This document shows, piece by piece, positions 1 through 8,820 of a stretch of 64,000 bases of DNA (position 1 is its first letter; every line of letters starts with the position of its first letter). The notes under the pieces were generated by a model that worked only from the letters and a program-made list of their open reading frames with translations, made no database searches and was not told the origin of the DNA. This DNA is from CAVVAL01 sp963742725 (GTDB taxonomy: Bacteria; Actinomycetota; Actinomycetes; Mycobacteriales; Cryptosporangiaceae). A program made the position numbers and the translations under genes. The DNA is taken from the NCBI GenBank assembly GCA_963742725.1, contig CAVUMX010000003.1, forward strand, positions 1,426,001 to 1,490,000. The letters run 5' to 3'.

Positions 1-812
1 CGCCGGAGCGTGCCGCCGCGTACGCGCTCGACTCGATCGGCGGAGAGCTGTGCTGGGTACTGGGGCCGCTGATCGTCGCCGGCGCGCTGCTGGTCGGCTC
101 GCCGGTCGCGGCCATCCTCGTGGCCGCCGGGGTGTGTCTCGTGGGCACGATCGCGGTCGCGCTCAGCGACGCGATCCGCCGGTGGGAGCACGGGGACGTT
201 GACGCGCCACGCGCCAGCGGACCGCTGCGGGCGACCGGGATGGCCACGCTGCTGGGCGGAACCGGCGCCCTGATGTTCGGCATCGGCGCGATGGAGGTCG
301 GCCTGCCCGCCCACGCCGAGCACATGGGGGAGCGGTGGTTCGGCGGAGCGCTGCTAGCCGTCTGGTCGGTGGGCAGCGTGCTCAGCGGGGTCTGGTTCGG
401 CACGCGGCACATCACCCGGCCGCTGGGTGACCAGTGGCGGTGGGGGTTGCTGGTCGCCGCCGTGGCGGTCGTCCCGCTGGCGCTCACGCCCGGGCTGTGG
501 ATCGTGCCGTTCACCTTCGTCCTCGGGGTGGCGCTCGCGCCGGTGATCATCGTCCAGAACGGCCTCGTCGCCGAACTCGCCCCACCCGGCACCACCACGG
601 AGTCCTTCACCTGGCTCACGACCATCGCCTACGGCGGCGGCTCCCTCGGTACGGCCGCCGCCGGCGCGGTGGTCGAGGTCTTCGGCGTACCGGGCGCCTT
701 CGTCCTCGCCACGGCGGCGGCGGTCGTGGCGTGGGTGTGCGCGTACATCGGGCGGACGGGCATCCGCCACGCCCACGACGCCCGCCTCGTCCTCGCCGAG
801 CAAGCTGCCTGA
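1..812 (+). CDS. MFS transporter, 5' end outside the window
   Basis: The reading frame is open from position 3 to the stop at 812 (269 residues visible) and runs in from outside the window, so this is the C-terminal part of a gene. The visible protein is almost all hydrophobic helices with Gly/Ala-rich packing, in the arrangement of the C-terminal half of a 12-helix major facilitator: about two helices before a polar loop (near residues 58-78), then six. MFS proteins move small molecules across the inner membrane by proton exchange; nothing seen tells the substrate, although a drug or metabolite exporter is most likely. It is convergent with the next gene, 22 bp away. The short gap and the next gene's 3' end hold an 11-bp direct repeat (822-832 and 839-849). 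Confidence 0.8.
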   Translation, partial: PERAAAYALDSIGGELCWVLGPLIVAGALLVGSPVAAILVAAGVCLVGTIAVALSDAIRRWEHGDVDAPRASGPLRATGMATLLGGTGALMFGIGAMEVGLPAHAEHMGERWFGGALLAVWSVGSVLSGVWFGTRHITRPLGDQWRWGLLVAAVAVVPLALTPGLWIVPFTFVLGVALAPVIIVQNGLVAELAPPGTTTESFTWLTTIAYGGGSLGTAAAGAVVEVFGVPGAFVLATAAAVVAWVCAYIGRTGIRHAHDARLVLAEQAA

Positions 813-834
813 CGCCCCTAATCCGGCCAGGCGA

Positions 835-2091
835 CTATTCCGGCCAGGCAAGAAGCGCGATGACGAGACCGGCGGTCACGGCCAGCACGGGCACGGCCAG
901 CAGCGCCGCGAACGTCGCCCCGATGCGGCGCCCGCCGGCCGAGAACGCCAGCGCGATCTTCGTCCCGGTGTTCGTGAGCAGCGCCGCGCCGACCGCCAGC
1001 AGCGCGCTGTCCACCTCGATCGCCCCTGACCGGGACAGCGTCGCGGCCGCGGCGGCTCCGGCGTGGGCGTCGGCGAGCCCGACCGCGGCGCAGGCCAGGA
1101 CGACGCCCTGCGGCCCGAACAGGTCCTCGGCCCAGCGGGCCACCACGAGGATCACCGTCAGCACGGCGGCGAGCACCAGCGCGGGCCGCAAGGCGAACGG
1201 CCGCTGCTCGGTCTCGTGCTCGTGCGATTCGGTGTCCTCGTCGTCTGCGTGGGCCCGGGCCCGGCGGGTGAGCCAGATCGCCTGACCCACCAGCGCGAGG
1301 CCGCCGAGCACCACGGCCGGGATGAGCCGCACGGTCACGTCGACGTCCGCGACGGCCGTGACCAGCACGAGCTGGACGAGCGTCGCCAGGCTGGCGAGCA
1401 GCGCCCCGGCCAGCGCCGGATTCCGCCACGCGGCCGCCAGCGCCCGCCGCGCCATCGCCCCGGTCGTGACGGCGCCGGACACGAACCCGCCCGCGAACCC
1501 GGCCACGGGCAGCCCGCGCTTGGGACCGAGCAGCCGCACGGCGAGGTAGCCGAGCCAGCCGATGCCGGTGATGGCCACGACCAGGGTCCAGATGCGGCGC
1601 GGGTCGATCACCCCGTACGGGCCCAGCTCGGCGTGCGGCACCAGCGGCAGCACGATCAGCGCGACGACGAAGAACTTCAGCGCGTCGGTCAGCTCGATGT
1701 CGGTGACCTGGTCGCGGAGGAAGCGGTGCATCCGTTCCTTCGAGGCGAGCACGATCGTGGTCGCGACCGCCGCGCCGGCCGCCAGCGCGGGACGGCTCGC
1801 CGCGAGCCCGCCGAGCAGCACGGTGAGCAGCAGCGCCGTCTCGGTCGTGGCGCCGACGTCCTGCGCGCTGGTGCGGAAGTAGGCGACGACGATCAGGACG
1901 CCCGCCGCCGCGACGGTGGCCGTGAGCACCGCGGGGCCGGCCAGCGCCGCCACGCAACCGGCGACAGCGGCCAGCGCGAACGTGCGGACGCCGGCCTCCC
2001 CGGGATGGCGGCTGCGTTCGCGTTCACCGCCGATGAGCAGGCCGGCGGCCAGCGCCACCCCGAGCGCCTGCCACACCACGAGATCGTCCAC
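835..2091 (-). CDS. MgtC/SapB-family membrane protein with DUF4010 domain
   Basis: About 418 residues. The N-terminal part has the MgtC-type segment (GLLIGGERER near residue 17, a polar motif between the first two helices), followed by many hydrophobic segments forming the DUF4010 region, which is typical in length for this family. A charged, His/Glu-rich cytoplasmic loop (SHEHETEQ) lies near residue 245. MgtC relatives are inner-membrane proteins linked to Mg2+ limitation and to modulation of ATP synthase or transport; the role of the DUF4010 form is unknown. I chose the GTG at 2091 because the longer ATG start (2148) would begin inside a 22-bp tandem repeat and add a low-complexity leader. 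No clear ribosome binding site precedes either start. It appears to be transcribed alone. Confidence 0.75.
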   Translation of the reverse strand: MDDLVVWQALGVALAAGLLIGGERERSRHPGEAGVRTFALAAVAGCVAALAGPAVLTATVAAAGVLIVVAYFRTSAQDVGATTETALLLTVLLGGLAASRPALAAGAAVATTIVLASKERMHRFLRDQVTDIELTDALKFFVVALIVLPLVPHAELGPYGVIDPRRIWTLVVAITGIGWLGYLAVRLLGPKRGLPVAGFAGGFVSGAVTTGAMARRALAAAWRNPALAGALLASLATLVQLVLVTAVADVDVTVRLIPAVVLGGLALVGQAIWLTRRARAHADDEDTESHEHETEQRPFALRPALVLAAVLTVILVVARWAEDLFGPQGVVLACAAVGLADAHAGAAAAATLSRSGAIEVDSALLAVGAALLTNTGTKIALAFSAGGRRIGATFAALLAVPVLAVTAGLVIALLAWPE

Positions 2092-2113
2092 GGCCTGATC
2101 GTGCCCCCAATCC

Positions 2114-2163
2114 CGGCGGACGGCATCCGGTCGAACGGCGGACGGCATCCGGTCGGACGGCGG
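2114..2163. repeat. 22-bp tandem repeat, about 2.3 copies
   Basis: Two copies of a 22-bp unit (2114-2135 and 2136-2157) differ at one base and are followed by a 6-bp partial copy. The array lies just upstream of the DUF4010 gene start. It argues that the longer possible start of that gene is not used, because it would translate the repeat. Confidence 0.85.
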
Positions 2164-2188
2164 GCGTCACCGGCGAACAGGCCGGAGT

Positions 2189-2881
2189 TCACATACGGAG
2201 TGTCCGGTGGGCGAGGCTGTCGAGCCAGTCGGTGTCGTGGCTGACGACGGCGATGGCGGTTCCGCGTCCGCGGGCGGTGCGGTAGACCCGGGTGACCTGG
2301 TCGGCCGCGACGACGTGCGGATCGGCGCTCACAGCGGATCGGCGCTCCAGCAGGCCACACCGTCGATGACTTCCGGCTGGCGCTCGCCGCACCGGGTGGT
2401 GGCACGGTCGCACCGCACCGCGAACGAGCAGCCAGGGCCGGTCTCGACGACCCTGCCGGCGTACATGACCGCGAGGTGATCGCTGTGGCGGGCGGTCAGC
2501 CACAGGTCGTGGCTCACCAGCAGCAGCGCCTGGCTGGCCTGGCGCAGGGTGGTCAGGACGTCGTCGGCGAGGTCCGAATCGAGCGCGCTGGTCGGCTCGT
2601 CGGCGCTGGTCGGCTCGTCCGCGATGGTCACTGCCGAGCATGTCCTGGCCGTCGACGGGCAGGGCACCCGAGATCCGCGTGCCTGGGGGCAGCAGCCGCA
2701 GTACGGCCCGGGCGAGGGTGGTCTTGCCGCACCCGGACTCGCCGACGACGGCGAGGCACTGGCCGATGTGGACGGTCAGCGTCACCCCGCGCACGGCGCG
2801 CGTGCCGTCGGGGTAGGTGACGGCGAGGTCGACGACCCTCAGCGCCACCGGGGCACTGCTCGCCGGGATCTGCGTCGTCAC
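2189..2881 (-). pseudogene. Decayed oligopeptide/dipeptide ABC transporter ATPase (two NBDs, Dpp/Opp type)
   Basis: The frame opening at the GTG at 2881 has an intact Walker A (GESGCGKTT, near residue 47) but then jumps to a different frame. In that second frame (2329 to about 2630) come Walker B, a D-loop, the H-loop (LLLVSHD) and the Cys-rich C-terminal extension of OppD-type ATPases (CSFAVRCDRATTRC). The Q-loop and ABC signature between Walker A and Walker B are missing. After a stop, the first frame resumes with the start and end of a second NBD (VVSHDTDWLD), also lacking its middle. Walker B is duplicated by an 18-bp tandem repeat (2585-2602, 2603-2620), reading ADEPTSADEPTS. No binding protein or permease is nearby. 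A working ATPase is very unlikely; this is a remnant of a peptide importer or exporter component. Confidence 0.8.
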
Positions 2882-2965
2882 GCTGTACGCGGGTCCGGGT
2901 GGGTCGACCGGATCGAGCTGGACACCGCCCCCGCGTGGTGGCAGCCGCCGTTCCCGGTCACCTGA

Positions 2966-4171
2966 TCACCAGCGGACGGGCAGCTTCCGCACTCCTCTGA
3001 TCAGCAGCCCGGGCATCCACGGCAGCTCGGCCTCGTCCGCGTCCTGGGCGAGATCCGGGCAGCGTTCCAGCAGGCTGCGGATCGCGATGCGCCCCTCCAG
3101 CCGCGCCAGCGGTGCGCCCAGGCAGTAGTGCAGGCCATGGCCGAACGCGATGTGGCCGCGGGCATCACGGCGGATGTCGAAGCGGTCCGGCTCGGCGAAG
3201 CGCTCACCGTCGCGGTCGGCGTCCGCCATGGCGATCAGGACGGTGGAGCCCGCCGGGATCGTCACCCCGCCCATCTCCACGTCCTCCAGTGCCAGCCGGT
3301 CGGTGCAGGTCTCCACCGGGCCGTCGTAGCGGAGCATCTCCTCGATGGCCCCGTCGAGCAGGCCGAAGTCGGCGCGGAGATCGGCGAGCTGGTCAGGATG
3401 CGCAAACAGGGCCCGCATCCCGTTGCCGATGAGGTTGACGGTGGTCTCGTGGCCCGCGATGAGCAGCAGGACGGACATGCCGATCAGCTCGGCCGGCGAG
3501 AGCCTGTCGCCGCCCTCGTCGAGGGTGTGGATCATCGCACTGAGCAGGTCATCGCCGGGGTTTGCGCGCTTGGCCGCGATCAGCTCGGCGAGATAGGCCG
3601 GCATCTCCTGGTAGGCGAGCGCCTCCGCCTCCGGGCTGGTGCGCGCGACCATCTCGTTCGACCAGCCGCGGAAGGCGTCACGGTCCAGCTCCGGTACGCC
3701 GAGCAGTTCGCAGATGACGGTCATGGGCAGCGGGAACGCGAACGAGCCGATCAGGTCCGTGCGGCGGTCGGGCCCGGCGAGCATCGCGTCCAGCAGCTCG
3801 TCGGTGACCTGCTGGATGCGCGGCGCCAGCGCGTCGATGCGGCGCGGCGTGAACTCCCTGGCCACGAGCCGCCGCAGCCGGGTGTGGTCCGGCGGGTCCG
3901 ACATCAGCATGTGGGCGAGGACGGGTGTGTCCTGCTCGGCGTTGACGATCTGGCCGATGTTCCCGGAGTTCCGCCAGTCCCGGCTGAGCCGCGGATCGAC
4001 GAACGCGGCCCGGCACGCGTCATGGCCGACGATCAGCCAGATGTCTTCGCCGTCCGGATCACGTACCGGGTGGACGGGGCCTTCGGCACGGAGCCTGGCG
4101 TAGACGGGATAGGGATCCCGGGTGAAGTCCGTGCCGAGCTGCCGTAAGTCGACGATGGGCCTGGTGACCAC
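2966..4171 (-). CDS. Cytochrome P450
   Basis: A soluble bacterial class I P450 of about 401 residues, the usual length. Landmarks in order: the I-helix oxygen-binding motif AGHETT (near 237), ExxR in the K-helix (EEMLR, near 278) and the heme-ligand loop FGHGLHYCLGAPLARLEG with the axial Cys near 348. It should insert one oxygen atom into a small molecule, using electrons from a ferredoxin and reductase, neither of which is encoded next to it. The sequence has the look of the CYP105/CYP107 group, but that is an impression. The start is the GTG at 4171, preceded six bases upstream by GGGGAGG (4178-4184 on the opposite strand); the longer ATG frame to 4258 would abut the neighbouring gene. Its substrate is unknown, and nothing ties it to the cluster 18 kb away. 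Confidence 0.9.
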   Translation of the reverse strand: MVTRPIVDLRQLGTDFTRDPYPVYARLRAEGPVHPVRDPDGEDIWLIVGHDACRAAFVDPRLSRDWRNSGNIGQIVNAEQDTPVLAHMLMSDPPDHTRLRRLVAREFTPRRIDALAPRIQQVTDELLDAMLAGPDRRTDLIGSFAFPLPMTVICELLGVPELDRDAFRGWSNEMVARTSPEAEALAYQEMPAYLAELIAAKRANPGDDLLSAMIHTLDEGGDRLSPAELIGMSVLLLIAGHETTVNLIGNGMRALFAHPDQLADLRADFGLLDGAIEEMLRYDGPVETCTDRLALEDVEMGGVTIPAGSTVLIAMADADRDGERFAEPDRFDIRRDARGHIAFGHGLHYCLGAPLARLEGRIAIRSLLERCPDLAQDADEAELPWMPGLLIRGVRKLPVRW

Positions 4172-4258
4172 GTCGTGCCTCCCCGTGTGTAGTCGAACCC
4201 TCTCCTGCATCTTCGCGCCGGCAATGGACGCAGATGGGCGGCTTGCGGCTTTCCGCAA

Positions 4259-5335
4259 TTAACGTGTGTCGGCCGCGAGGGTGCGCAGGGCCGGCCAGTG
4301 GCCGGCGTCCTCGGCGCCGACGGCCCAGAAGGCCAGGCCGCGCAGGCCGTACTTCTCGATCAGGCCCGACTTCGCCCTGGTCGACTCGGCGTCGTTGTAC
4401 CAGACCTGGTGCCGCACACCCTCGGCGTCGGTGTAGGTGAAGGACGGCGCGGCGGCGGCATCAGACCATTGGCGCGGAGCGTCGTGGCGCTCGCGCAGCC
4501 GCTCCGCCCCGGCGTGGGAGAGCGCGGTGGCGTTGCCGTGGCCGTCGGCCTGGGCGGGGTCGGCGGGCCAGTCGTAGCCGTAGAGCGGCACGCCGGCCTC
4601 GATCTTGCCGGCCGGGATGGCCGTGACGGCGTACGTCAGGACCTTCTCGACCCAGACCAGGGGAGCGACCGCGCCGGGCCGGCCGCCGCGCCAGTGGTAG
4701 TCGTAGGTCATGATGCGGACCCGGTCGGCCGCCGCCCCGATGCCGTCGTAGTCGAAGACCAGCCAGTTGGGGTCGTCGGCGCGCGTACGCGGCCCGACCG
4801 TCACCGACAGCACCTTCCCGTCCAACGCGTCGTTCAGCTCGCGGACGAGGACGACGAAGCCGGCGCGCACCGCCTGCCGGTCCGCGACGGTGCCGCCGAA
4901 GTTCATCGACTCGTAGTCGAGGTCGATGCCGTCGTAGCCGTGGGTGTCTACCAGGTCCGTCAGCATCCGGACGTGCGCCGCGCGCTGGTCCTCGTCGCCG
5001 AGAAGGGCCGCCATCGCCGGCGTGTCGAGGCTTTCGGTGACGGTGGGAATCACCGTGATGTTGCCGTCGCGTAAGGCGTCGACGACGTCCTCGTCACCGG
5101 CACCGCGGTGGCGCTTGAGCGTGGTCGCGCCCGTGGCCTTGTACCAGAACGGCGAGGCGCTGCTCCACAGGTCTGCGTTGTCGGTGGCCGACTCCAGGGA
5201 CTCGTCCATGGTCCAGTACGGCAGCCAGCCGTTGACGAACCGGGGCGCCGGCGGCGCGGCCACGGCGGACCCGCCCATGAGCAGCGACAGCGCGACACCG
5301 GCGGCGATCATGACGGGTAATCGCGTCTGGGGCAT
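4259..5335 (-). CDS. Secreted glycoside hydrolase family 18 protein (chitinase-like)
   Basis: 358 residues with a signal peptide (hydrophobic stretch at residues 9-24, probable cleavage after AVA at about 27). The GH18 catalytic signature DGIDLDYE lies near residue 139; the final Glu is the proton donor in family 18. The C-terminal part has the family's YDY and W-rich barrel strands (MTYDYHWRGG, LAFWAVGAED). The domain is compact with no carbohydrate-binding module, like spore-coat or YaaH-type GH18 proteins rather than multidomain chitinases. Expected role: hydrolysis of beta-1,4-linked N-acetylglucosamine polymers outside the cell. It lies downstream of the subtilase gene, separated by a strong hairpin, so it probably has its own promoter in the 78-bp gap. 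Confidence 0.85.
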   Translation of the reverse strand: MPQTRLPVMIAAGVALSLLMGGSAVAAPPAPRFVNGWLPYWTMDESLESATDNADLWSSASPFWYKATGATTLKRHRGAGDEDVVDALRDGNITVIPTVTESLDTPAMAALLGDEDQRAAHVRMLTDLVDTHGYDGIDLDYESMNFGGTVADRQAVRAGFVVLVRELNDALDGKVLSVTVGPRTRADDPNWLVFDYDGIGAAADRVRIMTYDYHWRGGRPGAVAPLVWVEKVLTYAVTAIPAGKIEAGVPLYGYDWPADPAQADGHGNATALSHAGAERLRERHDAPRQWSDAAAAPSFTYTDAEGVRHQVWYNDAESTRAKSGLIEKYGLRGLAFWAVGAEDAGHWPALRTLAADTR

Positions 5336-5371
5336 GTCGCAACGGTACGGGCACTTCCGCCGGACGGCAGC

Positions 5372-5405
5372 GGGCCGCTGGGGCCGCCCCCGGCCCCAGC
5401 GGCCC
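5372..5405 (-). terminator. Hairpin terminator of the subtilase gene
   Basis: A perfect 14-bp GC-rich inverted repeat (5372-5385 with 5392-5405) around a 6-base loop begins 9 bp past the subtilase stop codon. There is no U-tract, which is common for actinomycete terminators. Confidence 0.7.
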
Positions 5406-5413
5406 TGCTCGGG

Positions 5414-8400
5414 CTACGTCAAGGCGTACGCGTTGACGTAGGTCTGCTCGACGCTGTTGCCGGCGGTGTCGACCGCGGTGGCGCGCAGCGACGCGAACCC
5501 GGCCCTTCCCGGATGCCGGACGGTGGCGACCCGCCGGTCACCGGCACCGCTGAGCGCCGCGGCCGTCCACGTCTTGCCGCCGTCGTAGGACACCTGCACC
5601 GCGATGCTCCGCAACGGCGCTACCGTCGAACCCGGCGACCGCTCGTAGCGGAGCGGGATCGTGAACGCGCCGGCGGACGGCGCCTTGTTGTCGGCGTTCA
5701 GCGGCGGGCTGTACCGGACGACCCCCAGCGGCAGCACGACCGGTTTGGCGCCATGCCCTGACCGGAACGTCCACGCCGCGTGGATCTGCGTGGAGAACGG
5801 CGCCGCCGCACGACGGAGTCGCGTCTCCAACCGGAACGTGGCGACGCCGGGCGGCACGACCGTGGGCGGCAGGTAGCCCGGGTCGGGCACGGACATGACG
5901 ACCTTGCCGTCCCGTCGCAGGACCGTCTCTCCGGTGTCGTCCAGGCTCGGCGTACCGCTGTGGCCGGGCTGGCTGTCCCCGACCAGCGGCACGATCCCGT
6001 CGAGGGTGTTCCCCTCACGGCTCGGCGCCGCCGCGGGGTCGAAGGCCGGTCCGAACACGGCGGTGTTCCACGCCTCGACCCGCTGCCCGGCCGTGTACGT
6101 CACCGGCTCGGCTCGGACGGTCGACGCGCCGACGCCGGGTTGGTGGGAATCGAACACCGTCTCGTACCGGACGCCCGGCGCCACGAGGTGGTGGTCCACC
6201 CGCTCACGCAGCCCGCCCAGCGGGAACACGCGGGTCGGTGTGGGCGTGAGGTCCGTGAACGCGTGGCTGTACAGGTACCGCTGCTCGCGCGGGCCCTGCC
6301 GCGAGATCACCCGTTTCACCGCCGCGAAGTCCCGGTCGGCGAAGCGGAAGCCGAGGTTCGCCGGTATCTGGCCCGTGACCGGCGACAGCACCCGGTAGGT
6401 GTACGGCGTCGGCGGCTGGTCCGGTCCACCGGTCCCACGCTTCACGAACGCGGTCGAGACGGCGAACTCCATGCCGGGCACGGGACCGGACGGTTCCGCG
6501 TACACGTGACCGCTGGCCGCGCTGACGCTCTGCCCGCCGCCCTTCTGGGTCGTGCGCTGGGAGACGGCGACCGCCACGGACCCGGCGATCACCGCGTCCT
6601 GGCGATCGACCGCCACCGTGAGCGGCTTGCCCTTGCGCGCGTCGAGCACGACCTCGTTCACCCGGCCGAGCTGGACGTCGCGCACGGACGTGGTCACATC
6701 GGCGTCGGCGTCGGCGCCGTCGTACGTCGCCGCCGCCACCGTGTACCGGCCGGCCGGGAGCCGCCGCACGAGCGTGCCGTTGATGGAGTCGAACATGATC
6801 GTGCCGGTCCGCACGTCGGCGATCATCACCTCGGACACGCCGGCCTTGCCGTCGCGGCCGAGCGTGGTGACCGACAGGTCGTAGCTCTCCGGTTCCTGGT
6901 ACGCGCCGAGCGCCGTGCGGACGGCGATGCCGGCTGGCGCCGTGGCCGTGAGCGCGCCGCCGTAGAGGCCCGCGCGGGCACCCGCCGGCGTCACCGTCAG
7001 CGTCGCGGTCGCGGTCCGACCCGCCGGGACGGTGAGCGTCGGCGGGCTGACCGTGATCATCCCGGCCGGTGCGTCGGTCGCGAGGTCGAGCTTCAGCGTG
7101 ACGGCGGCCGTGCCCGTGTTCGTGTACGTGACGGGCTTGTGCACGGTCGGCGCGCCGGCGTTCGGCCAGGGGAAGTAGCCGAGGCTGATGCTGCCGGCGC
7201 TGGCATGGACCGTCTGGGTGACCGCGCGTGCGACGTCGAGCCGGCCGCTGCCCTGCTGGTAGACGGTCAGGCCGGCGCGGGGCGCGGCGCTCGACATCAA
7301 CGCCGCCTTGAGCTGCGCGGGCGTCCACGTCGGGTGCTTCCCGGCCAGGATCGCGGCGGCACCGGCGACGTGCGGACTCGCCATCGACGTGCCCGACAGT
7401 CTCGCGTACTGCGGCGCGCCGGGTATGCCCTCCAGCGTGCCGGCGGCCCTGGCGGCGACGATGTCCTGGCCGGGCGCGGTCAGGTCGGGCTTGACGGCGT
7501 AGTCGGACCGGCGGCTCGGCGTCACCCGCGGACCGCGGCTGGAGAAGTCGCTCAACGCGCCCGACTTCGTGACGCTGCCGACCGTGAGGGCGGCGTCGGC
7601 GGTGCCCGGCGACCCGACGGTCTCCGGGTCCGGCCCGTCGTTGCCGGCGGAGATCACGAACAGCATGCCGCTCTTGGCCGTGTGGTGGGCGACCGCCTGC
7701 TCCAGCGGGCTGACGCCCTCGCCGGCGGGTCCGCCGAGGCTCAGGTTGACCACCTTGGCGCCGGTGGACGCCGCCCACTCGATGCCGGCGAGGATCGCGT
7801 CCTCGGGACAGCCGTCCGAGTCGCACACCTTGCCGATCGCCAGCTTCGCGCCCTTGGCCACCCCGGTGAACCGGCCCTTGGACGCGGTGCCGCGCCCGGC
7901 GATCGTGCTGGCCACGTGCGTGCCGTGGCCGTTCGTGTCCTGGACGCCCGCGGGGACGCGGGTGAAGTCCTTGGCCTGTGCCACGACACCGGCCAGGTCA
8001 GGGTGCTTGGCGTCGTACCCGGTGTCCAGCACGGCGACCGTCACGCCGCTCCCGGTCAAGCCGGCCTTCCAGGCGGACGGCGCGCCGACCTGCGCCACGC
8101 TGGTGTCCAACGTGGGCCTGAGCTTGCCCACCAGCCACAGCTTGCCGGGCGCCCGCTTCCGTCCGGCCCAGAACGCGACGGCGTCCCGCTTGCGCTCCTG
8201 GACCACGGCGATGCCCAAGCTCGGAAGGGTGCGCAGCGTGCGGGCGCCGGCCGGGGCACGACCGCCGCTGATCATCAGCGGCAGGTCCTTCCGGCGGCTG
8301 TCGTCATACCCGAGGCGCTTGAGCAGCAGGACGTCGAACAGGCGGGGGTCGAGCCGGTCGCCGGCCAGCAGCGGCACGGCGTCCGCGGGCGTGACCAGGA

Positions 8401-8668
8401 GGCCGCTGGGCGTGTGGCGCGTGGTGAACGGGATCCGCTCCCGCCCCTTGCCCATCGCGACGTCGACCGCGTGCCGGCCGCCGGGCAGGTGTCGCACGGT
8501 GACCCTGTCGCCGGTGACCAGGGTGACCGAGAACCGGTCCGCCGAGCCGCGGGCGGGCGGCTCGGCCTCGGCTGTCGTCGGCGGCCCGGTGATCGCCAGG
8601 ATGCCGGCGAAGGCCGCGCCGACACCGAGCCGTCGTAGTAATGGTGGTAACAAGCGCACCTCACACAT
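5414..8668 (-). CDS. Secreted S8 (subtilisin-like) serine protease, multidomain
   Basis: 1084 residues. A signal peptide (residues 1 to about 36, ending AEA) is followed by a propeptide-like region, then the S8 domain with Asp in VAVLDTGYDAKHPDL (near 212), His in NGHGTHVAS (near 245) and Ser in GTSMASPHVAG (near 427). About 550 residues of beta-rich C-terminal domains follow. It should be exported by Sec and cleave proteins outside the cell. The first codons are unusual: residues 7 and 10 are TTA and residue 11 is CTA, rare in this GC-rich genome. TTA needs the bldA tRNA in streptomycetes, so translation may be tied to development. A start at the GTG four codons in is also possible. It is divergent from the VOC gene across 152 bp and ends at a strong hairpin. 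Confidence 0.9.
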   Translation of the reverse strand: MCEVRLLPPLLRRLGVGAAFAGILAITGPPTTAEAEPPARGSADRFSVTLVTGDRVTVRHLPGGRHAVDVAMGKGRERIPFTTRHTPSGLLVTPADAVPLLAGDRLDPRLFDVLLLKRLGYDDSRRKDLPLMISGGRAPAGARTLRTLPSLGIAVVQERKRDAVAFWAGRKRAPGKLWLVGKLRPTLDTSVAQVGAPSAWKAGLTGSGVTVAVLDTGYDAKHPDLAGVVAQAKDFTRVPAGVQDTNGHGTHVASTIAGRGTASKGRFTGVAKGAKLAIGKVCDSDGCPEDAILAGIEWAASTGAKVVNLSLGGPAGEGVSPLEQAVAHHTAKSGMLFVISAGNDGPDPETVGSPGTADAALTVGSVTKSGALSDFSSRGPRVTPSRRSDYAVKPDLTAPGQDIVAARAAGTLEGIPGAPQYARLSGTSMASPHVAGAAAILAGKHPTWTPAQLKAALMSSAAPRAGLTVYQQGSGRLDVARAVTQTVHASAGSISLGYFPWPNAGAPTVHKPVTYTNTGTAAVTLKLDLATDAPAGMITVSPPTLTVPAGRTATATLTVTPAGARAGLYGGALTATAPAGIAVRTALGAYQEPESYDLSVTTLGRDGKAGVSEVMIADVRTGTIMFDSINGTLVRRLPAGRYTVAAATYDGADADADVTTSVRDVQLGRVNEVVLDARKGKPLTVAVDRQDAVIAGSVAVAVSQRTTQKGGGQSVSAASGHVYAEPSGPVPGMEFAVSTAFVKRGTGGPDQPPTPYTYRVLSPVTGQIPANLGFRFADRDFAAVKRVISRQGPREQRYLYSHAFTDLTPTPTRVFPLGGLRERVDHHLVAPGVRYETVFDSHQPGVGASTVRAEPVTYTAGQRVEAWNTAVFGPAFDPAAAPSREGNTLDGIVPLVGDSQPGHSGTPSLDDTGETVLRRDGKVVMSVPDPGYLPPTVVPPGVATFRLETRLRRAAAPFSTQIHAAWTFRSGHGAKPVVLPLGVVRYSPPLNADNKAPSAGAFTIPLRYERSPGSTVAPLRSIAVQVSYDGGKTWTAAALSGAGDRRVATVRHPGRAGFASLRATAVDTAGNSVEQTYVNAYALT

Positions 8669-8820
8669 CGAGCAGTACGAGACTGCAAAACAGAACGGTT
8701 CCGATACTGGCCGAATTCGGGCGTCGGCGAGCCGGCGTAATTTCGCCCCTTGACACGCCGCAGACCTTTTCTGTTGCGGCCGCCCGGTAAGAATGTGACA
8801 GAGCCACGAGGGAGTGACAG
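8669..8820. promoter_or_regulatory. Divergent promoter region between subtilase and VOC genes
   Basis: 152 bp, clearly more AT-rich than its surroundings, separate two divergent starts. A perfect TTGACA (8750-8755) faces the VOC gene, but no convincing -10 lies 16-19 bases after it. The VOC gene has a GGGAG ribosome binding site at 8810-8814. No operator was recognised. Confidence 0.35.

Noticed and set aside
2966..4171. P450 as a tailoring enzyme of the 22-49 kb cluster
   Set aside because: It lies about 18 kb away, with unrelated genes and metH in between, and no shared regulatory element was seen.
5780..8638. 952-codon open frame opposite the subtilase gene
   Set aside because: Antisense of a confident S8 protease; the composition is Arg/Gly/Ala/Val/Asp-biased and shows no recognisable motif.
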